A DNA stretch of 15,389 bases, from positions 1 through 15,389 of the forward strand of contig JADFIX010000007.1 in NCBI GenBank assembly GCA_022566435.1, written 5' to 3'. Each line of letters opens with the position of its first letter. Position 1 is the first letter of the stretch. This DNA is from Planctomycetota bacterium (lineage in GTDB: Bacteria > Planctomycetota > Phycisphaerae > UBA1845). Positions 6,266 to 13,800 of the stretch are shown here, in pieces. Position numbers and translations under genes: made by a program. The notes under the pieces were generated by a model. The model saw nothing but the letters and a program-made list of their open reading frames with translations, searched no databases and was not told where the DNA came from.

Positions 6266-9200
6266 ATGACCAAAAGGAGATCCAAGCGATCGAGACCTCG
6301 TTCCGACGACGTGCAGGATGAACCCGGCTCACCGAAAACGCCACCGAGCGCTCGACGTTGGATCTTCCGCTTCGTAGCGATTGTGGGCGGTCCCGCATTC
6401 TTTCTCATCCTGATTGAGCTACTGTTACGCCTTGTCGGATTCGGGTACACGACGGCGTTTCTGGTGCCCTGCCAGACCGGTGACGGGGAAGCACTCTGTA
6501 CGAATCTGAAAGCCACCTGGTCCTATTTCCCACCCGAAGCCGCGCGCCAACCGATCAGCACGACCGTTTCCCGCCACAAGCCCTCGGGGACGTATCGGAT
6601 CTTCGTGCTCGGCGCATCGGCCGCACAGGGTGATCCGCAGCCGGCATTCAGCTTCGCCCGTATTCTGCAGGTCATGCTGGAGGCGCGTTATCCGAAAACG
6701 AACTTCGAAGTGGTCAACACCGCGATCACCGCCGTCAACTCGCATGTCGTCCGAGATATCGCGAGCGACTGCGCCCAAAGAGAGCCTGATCTGTTTATTG
6801 TGTATTTGGGAAACAATGAAGTTGTCGGCCCCTTCGGCCCCGGTTCTGTCTTTTCACCGCTCTCGGGTAGTGCTTCGATTCGGCGATCGGTCACCCAGAT
6901 CAAAAAAACGCGCGTCGCTCAATTGATCCAACGATTCGGACGCGTGTTCGGTGCTGCGCGATCACGTGACTGGGGTGGCATGGCCATGTTCCTCGGCAAT
7001 CAAATCCCATGGCAGCACAAGAAACTCGAATCGGTCTACGATCATTTCCGGCAAAATCTGCAAGACATTTGCATGAGTGCCGCGCAGCACGGTGCCCAAA
7101 CTGCACTCTGTACAGTGGGGACCAATCTGAGCGATTGTCCTCCGTTCGCATCGCTTCACCGACCCGATCTGACGTCGGACGAACGGGGTCGCTGGGAATC
7201 GGCATATGCATCCGGTCAGGATTTACAAAGGCGAGGAGACTACGAAGACGCCATCACAGCCTATCACGAAGCCGCCGCCATTGACGATCGGTACGCCGAA
7301 CTGACCTACCGGATGGGACAAGCCAATCTCACGCTGGCACGACGTGACGAGGCCCGAAGGCTGTTCGCCCTGGCCCGCGACACGGACACGCTACGATTTC
7401 GCGCTGATTCGCCAATCAATCGAATCATTCGCGAGGTGGCCGCGTCACGCTCGAACAATTCGACCCAACTCATCGACTTTTCACGCGATCTCGAGAATGT
7501 CGCACAGGACGGTACGCCGGGCGAGGCCTTCTTTTTCGACCACGTGCACTTGACGTTTCATGGCAATTACTTGCTGGCTCTTTCCTTGTTCCGGGCCATG
7601 CCGAACATTCTTCCTGTGAACATCCAACAGGGCGCGGCCGGGGCTTCGGCACCCATGACGGAAGAACAATGCGCGGAACGCTTGGCTCTTTCCGACTGGG
7701 ATCGGCTTCTTGCGGTGGAAGACATCGTCGGCCGACTTCGCCGTCCGCCGTTTAGTCACCAGCTCGACAGCCTGGCTCGCCTTCAACAGCAGGAAGAGCG
7801 CATGACTCAGCTACGGGCAATCACGCAACCTGAACAGCTCTCACAGATCGCCGCCCGGTACGAAAGTGTACTCGCCCAACATGCCCGAGATCATCAGATA
7901 CGATTCAATTACGCCATGCTCCTATCGAGGGGATTGAGCCGGTTCGTAGAAGCGGAATCGCACTTGCGCCGAGTCGTGCACCAGGTGCCGCATGACGTTC
8001 ACGCCTGGTGTGTGCTCGCCGACGTGCTCTTCGAACAAGGCAAGACCGCGGAAGCCGTGACCGAATGCCGTCATGCACTTCGCGCGGACCCTCTGGACTA
8101 CACCGCTTATTCCCGTCTGGGACGCTTCCTTCTGGCTCTCGGCCGGGTCGAAGAAGCCGTCGCAGCCCAAAAAACGGCGATCGAACTGAAGCCGATCTTC
8201 CAGACAGCACACACCCGCCTTCAAGAAGCTCTGCGCGCGCAGGGACGATTGACGGATGCCATAACATTTTACAGCAAAGCGGTCGACGGTCGACCGGACA
8301 GTACGACCTTGCGCGTCAACTATGCCAAAGTCCTCGCCGAGACCGGGAGGGTCGATCAGGCGATCTTTCAGTTACGAAAATCCATAGAAGTCAGCGACGA
8401 CAACCTCGATGCCCGCCTGGCGTTGGGACGACTCATGGCCGACCGCGACACAATTGAGGCTGTCGCTCAGCTCCAAGCCGCAATCGAGATTGCCCCGCAA
8501 CGCCACGAGCCTCATGTCGAACTCGGTGATGCGCTACTCACGGCGGGTAGACTGCAAGAAGCCGGCGAGCAATACGATGAAGTCATTCGCCTGAAGCCCC
8601 GCATGGCCGGTGCACAATTCATGCGCGGCTTTGTTTCAGACAAGTCCGGCAAGAACGAAGAGGCCGTGTACTACTACGAAAAGGCTCTCAGCCTAGACCC
8701 CAACCTGGCTAACGCGCATCACCGTCTTGGCGATCTTCTTGCCCGGCAGGGACAATTCGATGTCGCCGCGGTTCACTTCACCGAGTGGGTTCGCCTCGAA
8801 CCCAACCTTCCGCAATCAAGGCACAATCTGGCCCTCGTTCTCAGTCAGTTGGGGCAACCAGCAGCCGCGATCAAACAGCTTCGCGAGATCGTCAGGCTCA
8901 AACCGGACCGATTCGAGTCGCACTACAATCTCGGCACCTTGCTATTTGCCCATGAACGAATCGACGAGGCATTCGGAGCGTGGTCTCGCGCCGCACAGCT
9001 CAGCCCAAACCACGCCGAGGTTCATCACAAGATCGCCGTGGCGCTGTTTCAACTTGGTCTCAAGGACGAGGCCGTCACCGAAATTACGGAAGCGATAAGG
9101 CTGAACCCGCAGCACGTAAACGCCCATAGGAATCTCGGTCGTTTTCTTGCAGACCTGCACCGGCTGGATGAAGCCGCCGCGCAATTCGAAACGGCGATCA

Positions 9201-9286
9201 AACTCGATCCTTCCGACGAGGCGACCAAGCTGGAACTGGACGGGATCCGACAACGCCGTACCGAAAAAGACGGCAACGGCGAGTGA
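6266..9286 (+). CDS. Membrane-anchored SGNH hydrolase-like protein with TPR repeats
   Basis: A 1006-residue protein. A basic cytoplasmic tail (residues 1-32) is followed by one membrane segment (about 33-58), so the rest is probably periplasmic. An SGNH/GDSL-type domain follows: Ser118 in FVLGASAAQGDP (block I), NTAITAVNS (block II-like), Asn183/184 in YLGNNEV (block III) and Asp425-x-x-His428 in DHVHLTFHG (block V). All expected catalytic positions are filled, so an esterase or acyl-transfer activity is plausible, but the substrate is unknown. Roughly residues 306-375, between blocks III and V, are TPR-like (GDYEDAITAYHEAAAID). After a linker, about 13 TPRs fill residues 525-1000, with typical Gly-Ala-Pro spacing. 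The start ATG has only a weak AGG upstream, but no other Met precedes the membrane segment. It is convergent with the LysM gene and divergent from gatE. Partners probably bind the TPR array. Confidence 0.88.
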   Translation: MTKRRSKRSRPRSDDVQDEPGSPKTPPSARRWIFRFVAIVGGPAFFLILIELLLRLVGFGYTTAFLVPCQTGDGEALCTNLKATWSYFPPEAARQPISTTVSRHKPSGTYRIFVLGASAAQGDPQPAFSFARILQVMLEARYPKTNFEVVNTAITAVNSHVVRDIASDCAQREPDLFIVYLGNNEVVGPFGPGSVFSPLSGSASIRRSVTQIKKTRVAQLIQRFGRVFGAARSRDWGGMAMFLGNQIPWQHKKLESVYDHFRQNLQDICMSAAQHGAQTALCTVGTNLSDCPPFASLHRPDLTSDERGRWESAYASGQDLQRRGDYEDAITAYHEAAAIDDRYAELTYRMGQANLTLARRDEARRLFALARDTDTLRFRADSPINRIIREVAASRSNNSTQLIDFSRDLENVAQDGTPGEAFFFDHVHLTFHGNYLLALSLFRAMPNILPVNIQQGAAGASAPMTEEQCAERLALSDWDRLLAVEDIVGRLRRPPFSHQLDSLARLQQQEERMTQLRAITQPEQLSQIAARYESVLAQHARDHQIRFNYAMLLSRGLSRFVEAESHLRRVVHQVPHDVHAWCVLADVLFEQGKTAEAVTECRHALRADPLDYTAYSRLGRFLLALGRVEEAVAAQKTAIELKPIFQTAHTRLQEALRAQGRLTDAITFYSKAVDGRPDSTTLRVNYAKVLAETGRVDQAIFQLRKSIEVSDDNLDARLALGRLMADRDTIEAVAQLQAAIEIAPQRHEPHVELGDALLTAGRLQEAGEQYDEVIRLKPRMAGAQFMRGFVSDKSGKNEEAVYYYEKALSLDPNLANAHHRLGDLLARQGQFDVAAVHFTEWVRLEPNLPQSRHNLALVLSQLGQPAAAIKQLREIVRLKPDRFESHYNLGTLLFAHERIDEAFGAWSRAAQLSPNHAEVHHKIAVALFQLGLKDEAVTEITEAIRLNPQHVNAHRNLGRFLADLHRLDEAAAQFETAIKLDPSDEATKLELDGIRQRRTEKDGNGE

Positions 9287-9333
9287 TCGTTAACCGAGGG
9301 CGTTTGCCCACCCGCGCGGTGCGCAAAGTGCGA

Positions 9334-10458
9334 TCAATTCGGCAGCGTGATGACTTGCCCGATCTGCAGTCGTTTCGGGTCGCCTTTCACCAAGGCCTTG
9401 TTGAGTTCGAATAACTCGCTCCATCGTGACGCTTCACCCAATTGTGACTGTGCAATTGCATAGAAGCTGTCGCCGGACTGAACCGTATAAGTCCGCTGGG
9501 TCCCCGTGGGAACGGTGGAATCTTCGTGCACCGCGGCGGGCGCGGTACGGTCTCCGCGGGGCGCCGGCGGTATCTTCACCACGGCCCCGACTTGAAGCCG
9601 ATCAGGATTGCGAATCTGCGGATTGGCGTCGAGTAGAAGACCCACATGTCGCTCCGATCCATAGTAGCTCACGGCCAAGCCCGCTAGCGTGTCGCCGGGC
9701 TGCAAGCGATGAGTTTCTATTGCAATGGTCGGCGAAGACCTCGCGTGCTTCGACGGCCCGGAGCGATTTCGTCCCGCCCGCGATCCGGAGCCGGCCGCTC
9801 GCTTGTCCAAGGCTGACCCGTTTCCGCTCACCGCCTGCGATCCCCGAGGCGATCTCTGTCCGCGGTCGGACCGCGTGCGCTTTGTAGTCTGTGTACCGCC
9901 ATCGCCGCGGGTCGACGGCCCCTTTCGCTTTGAAGCGTTGGCTGTCGCGGACTTGAGTGTCGCCGAATTCGGGGACTCGGCAGGGTTCTGCCCGGATTTG
10001 TTTCGGGCGGCATCCGTCCCGACTGTGTTGACGGGCGTGGATGATGGACGATTCACGCCTTTCGGTTTCCGGCCGTTGCCGGAGGCTGAACTTTCCCGGG
10101 CGTTCCCACCGTTTTGATCCGCCGATCGCCGCCCCGATTGATTCTCGTGGCGTGCCCGCTTCATCGCGGACTGGCCGGAATCCGCAACCCGTCTATCCCC
10201 TTTGCGGGCGGATACCGGCTTGGACTGTTTCGGACGAGAATTGCTTCTGGCGGATTTCTCGTCTTTCCGCGTCTTACCCGCCTGCGACTTTGGCGAATTG
10301 GCGTCCAGATTCGAAGCGCCCTGAAGGCTCGCGAGGTCCGCCGTCTTTCCTGAAACGGGAATGGAAACCTCGCGTGAATCGCGATAGAGGTAATACCCTC
10401 CCGCGACAACAACAAGGATAAACGAAATGGCTACACCAAGCTTGACGTCCGGGCGCAT
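9334..10458 (-). CDS. Membrane-anchored LysM-domain protein with long basic linker
   Basis: A 374-residue protein predicted to be anchored in the inner membrane by residues 7-25 (LGVAISFILVVVAGGYYLY), with the remainder in the periplasm. Residues 27-245 are a low-complexity linker very rich in Ser, Arg, Lys, Gly, Asn and Thr, with no predicted fold. Two LysM domains close the protein: 250-296 (HRLQPGDTLAGLAVSYYG, ending GAVVKIP) and 323-372 (YTVQSGDSFYAIAQSQLG, ending GQVITLPN). LysM domains bind N-acetylglucosamine-containing glycans, so a peptidoglycan-binding or tethering role is likely; no enzymatic domain is present. The ATG is supported by AGGGAG 6 nt upstream. A strong promoter-like sequence lies about 145 bp upstream. 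It appears to be a single-gene unit, convergent with the SGNH/TPR gene 47 bp away. Confidence 0.9.
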   Translation of the reverse strand: MRPDVKLGVAISFILVVVAGGYYLYRDSREVSIPVSGKTADLASLQGASNLDANSPKSQAGKTRKDEKSARSNSRPKQSKPVSARKGDRRVADSGQSAMKRARHENQSGRRSADQNGGNARESSASGNGRKPKGVNRPSSTPVNTVGTDAARNKSGQNPAESPNSATLKSATANASKRKGPSTRGDGGTQTTKRTRSDRGQRSPRGSQAVSGNGSALDKRAAGSGSRAGRNRSGPSKHARSSPTIAIETHRLQPGDTLAGLAVSYYGSERHVGLLLDANPQIRNPDRLQVGAVVKIPPAPRGDRTAPAAVHEDSTVPTGTQRTYTVQSGDSFYAIAQSQLGEASRWSELFELNKALVKGDPKRLQIGQVITLPN

Positions 10459-10574
10459 GACAAACTCCCTTTTGCTGCGCTACCAAACTGCGGTAGATCG
10501 GTCAATTACGCCTTACGGCCCCCTCGTCGCAGAAAACACTCCCAGACCCCGCGACCCGCCAGGCACCATCTTGC

Positions 10575-10590
10575 GTTAGCGCGCGCCAAC
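10575..10590. promoter_or_regulatory. Operator-like GC-rich palindrome just after the predicted LysM-gene start site
   Basis: GTTAGCGCGCGCCAAC is a 16-bp palindrome with 7 of 8 base pairs matching. It lies at about +6 to +21 from the predicted transcription start of the LysM gene, where a repressor site or a 5' mRNA hairpin would act. No known regulator site is recognised. Confidence 0.3.
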
Positions 10591-10602
10591 ACCACCATGC
10601 CT

Positions 10603-10631
10603 AGTGTAAACGATCGCGCCCCCCCAGTCAA
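10603..10631 (-). promoter_or_regulatory. Strong sigma70-type promoter of the LysM gene
   Basis: On the minus strand TTGACT (10631-10626) and TACACT (10608-10603) are separated by exactly 17 bp. The -35 matches consensus at 5 of 6 positions and the -10 at 4 of 6, including the key first TA and last T. The spacer starts with a run of seven G. An A/T-rich, UP-element-like stretch (10632-10660) lies immediately upstream. Transcription would start near 10596, about 138 nt before the LysM ATG. Confidence 0.65.
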
Positions 10632-10789
10632 CGCGAAAAGAAAAATTTGGCAATTTGAACTGGAATTCCTACACCGCATGATGGCTATCGCACCATCACC
10701 TTGAAGTTGCGGGTTGGATCGCCCCGATCCGAGACGCGCCCGTAAGGAAGCGGGCTATTTAGAATAGTCGCCATGCCTGAAAACAATAA

Positions 10790-10818
10790 GGGCCGGCGAA
10801 GCCTTGCTCCGCCGACCC
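10790..10818 (-). terminator. Rho-independent terminator of the SecDF-type gene
   Basis: Sixty-two bases after the TAA stop, a 13-bp imperfect stem (GGGTCGGCGGAGC pairing at 11 of 13 positions) closes a 3-nt loop. On the minus strand it is followed at once by the T-rich tract TTATTGTTTT. Stem, tight loop and tract are all as expected for an intrinsic terminator. Confidence 0.75.
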
Positions 10819-10880
10819 TGTGAATTACTCGTTTCAGTCGTATCGTGTGCCACCACCGATCCGACCTCGTCGCATTGCGA

Positions 10881-13800
10881 TTATGCCGGCGCCGGCGCAC
10901 CACCTCCATATCGCCGTGCGGACATTTGACCTCGTGCCAAGAAACCGGCACAAATCGCGGTGATGACACCGCACCAGATCAATTGCTTTGTCTGACCCTC
11001 TACCTCGGCAAGAACGATTCCGATTAGGCCGAGTGCGGCGATCACCAGAACGACCCCTCGTAGCAAGCGCGGGCGGTAGAGCAGCGGCGTCGCCACGCCC
11101 AACGAGCTGTAGGTTCCTACGACGACTCCGATCAGCAACGCGAAGCTGAACCCATGCACACCCTTGCCGCCCCAACCGTATAGGATGAACACCACGAGAA
11201 AAGTTGTCGTGGAGGTCAGCAGGGTACGCGACAGCGTCTGATTCAGACTATTGTTGAGGAGATTGGGATTCAACGAACCGATCCGCCCGCGATTTTCCCG
11301 AATTCGGTCGAACACCACGATGGTGTCATTGAGGCTGTATCCGATGACCGTGAGGATGGCCGCGACCATCGAAAGGTCGATTTTGAAATCCGAAATCAGA
11401 AACGCCTTCCCGAACACCGTGTCAAAGACATAGTGGCTTAGGGCCACCAATCCTAACGTCACCGCCACATCGTGAACCAACGCCACAATCGCCGCCAGTC
11501 CGTATTCCTTCGTACCGAACCGCAGCCAGAGGTAAGCCACAATCGCGGAAAAGGCAACTACAATCGCGAAGATCGCGCGATTCTTCGTCTGTTGGGCGAT
11601 TTGCGGCAGGAAGGTAATGACCTTGGAGAGCGATTTCTCACTTCCGAGCGCGGCCTCAACTTGCTCCAACAGTGGGCGAGCGAGCGACTCCGTCCATTGA
11701 ACGGCGTCATCTTCGTACAATTGCGATTCGTCCACGCTCAAGACGGTAAACCGCCGGTACCCCGCCTCGCCGTCCGAACGCTTCGAGGATTCGCCCAAGG
11801 GGAAAACGGAGAACTCGCGCGAACTATGCTGCTCGAATTGGATTTGAAGACCGATCTCACGCATTCGTTTTTCGAGTTCGGCCAGGGCGAGCGGCGCCTC
11901 GCGATCGTCGATCGACACCAAGACGGCCGCACCACCGCGATACTTCCGAATATCGTAGTTGGCTTCTCCACCTATGACGTCCGACAGGTACTTGTCCTCC
12001 GACTCGACAACGAAGAAGTGATCTCTGGTCAAGATGTCGTCGACGTCGGTCGCAAAGCCGATGGCGAGTTGGACCTCGAGTTTATCCCCAAGGACGGCCA
12101 TGATCGCCTCTTGGACCAGCCCGCTGTTGGTTTCCACGGTGGAAATTTCGTATGACTTGCCGGCGTCGGCTTCCTCGCCCAATTCACTTACGCTTTGTAC
12201 GCGGGCGTTACGCAGCCGGTCCGCGGCGCGCCGCGCGGCCGCTGCCGCCTCACTCATTGCTATCTTGAATCCGGCCAGATCGAGCTTCCCGGCCTTGCCG
12301 TCAAAAACGGCCTGCGTACCCACCGTGCGGATGCCCCCGCGCTCCACCCGATCCTCAATGGTCGCCCGCATGAGGGCGGCCAACTGCCCCGCGGTCAGCT
12401 CGGGCGATTCCAAAACAAAGCGCCCCGGCACGTCGCCGTCCGCGGCGGTGGCACGTTCCAGCTCATCCGCTGCGCTGACCAACCACGCCGTGGCGGAACC
12501 CTCTTCTGACGAGGTTATGGCATCTGCCAGTTCCTCATCGTCCAGAGAAAACTCGGGCTTCAGGTCGATCTGCACACTGGTTCCCCCGAGAAACTCGATG
12601 TCGAACACCGCCTCTTTGTCGGCGATGCTTGTACCGACAAACAGACCCATACCCAAGATCACGGCGACCAGAGAAACCGGCCAGAACTTCCTGCGCAACC
12701 CCATCCAGTCGATGGACGGTCGTCCGATGATCCGTCGCATGGAGAATCCCTTGAGCCATCCCACGGCGATGAGCGAATTGAACGCCAGCTTGGTCACGAA
12801 CAACGCGGTGAACATACTGGTCGTGATGCCGATTCCCAGGACAATGGCAAAGCCCTTTACCTCTTCGCTGCCCACAAATCCTAGTACGACGCAAGTGATG
12901 AGCGTCGTGAGGTTGGCATCAAAGATTGTCGAGAACGCCTTTCCGTAGCCCGCGTTCAGCGCCTTCTTGAAGATCAGACCGCGATCCACCTCCTCGCGAA
13001 TCCGTTCGAAAATCAGCACGTTGGCGTCCACGGCCATACCGACCGTCAGGATCAACGCCGCGATGCCCGGCAGGGTGAATGTGGCTTGCAACAGTGCCAT
13101 CGCGGCAAGCACGAACAGCAGATTCAGCGACAGTGCGACGTTCGCCATACCGCCGGCCGCGATGCCGTAATACACCAGCATGAACACCGCCACGGCGATA
13201 CCGCCGTAGATCGTCGCCGAGATGCCCTTGCGCCGGTTCGTTTCCCCTAGCGACGGACCGATCGTCGTTTCGCTGAGCGGCGTCTCTTTCAGCCGCGCCG
13301 GCAGCGAGCCGGCTTCCAGCGAGCGTACCAGTTCCTGCACGCGCTCGACCGTGAAATCCCCGGAGATTTGACATCGATTCGTGATCCGCTCGTTAATCGT
13401 GGCATGCGACATCGCGATGTCGTCGAGCATGATACACAGTTGGCGTGTTACATTGTTCCCCGTCAACTCGCCGAAGAGGTTCCCGCCCCGCCCATCCAAC
13501 GCAAAACTCACAACGTTGTCACCGGTCAGTGGGTCGCGATCAACAAACGCACTTTGAAGCTTCCACGGTTTCTTCCCCGAACGTCGGAGCAGCCCAAATT
13601 CCGATCCGCCGTGTACCAGCACGTAATATCGCCCCGCGTATTCCTCGAAAATCGGGCGACCCGGCAGCGACTTTTTGGCCTCAAACTCCTCCATGTCCTT
13701 CACCTGAGCGAATCGCAGCACGTCCTCCATCGGGAACCAACGATAAGCGCCCCCTTTGGGCCTCGGCCCATTCTTGGCCAGTTGTTCGGAATACTTGCTG

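Larger units (their letters stand above)
10459..10880. other. Intergenic region between the secDF-type gene and the LysM gene
   Basis: This 422-bp region contains no supportable gene. Reading on the minus strand, it holds the terminator of the SecDF gene (10818-10790), two small hairpins (GGATCG-CCC-CGATCC at 10716-10730 and TGATGG/CCATCA at 10679-10698), an AT-rich stretch (10632-10660), a sigma70-type promoter, a GC palindrome, and a leader of about 138 nt for the LysM gene. In that leader CTACC/GGTAG at 10480-10496 can pair just before the Shine-Dalgarno sequence. Confidence 0.7.

Noticed and set aside
5727..6398. 223-residue minus-strand frame across the spacer and into the SGNH/TPR gene
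   Set aside because: Its composition is Arg/Ser/Trp-rich and unlike a folded protein, it runs through the nested palindrome, and it overlaps the well-supported start of the gene at 6266 on the opposite strand.
9298..9309. GGGC-GTTT-GCCC hairpin between the SGNH/TPR and LysM genes as a terminator
   Set aside because: A 4-bp stem without a T-tract is too weak to call.
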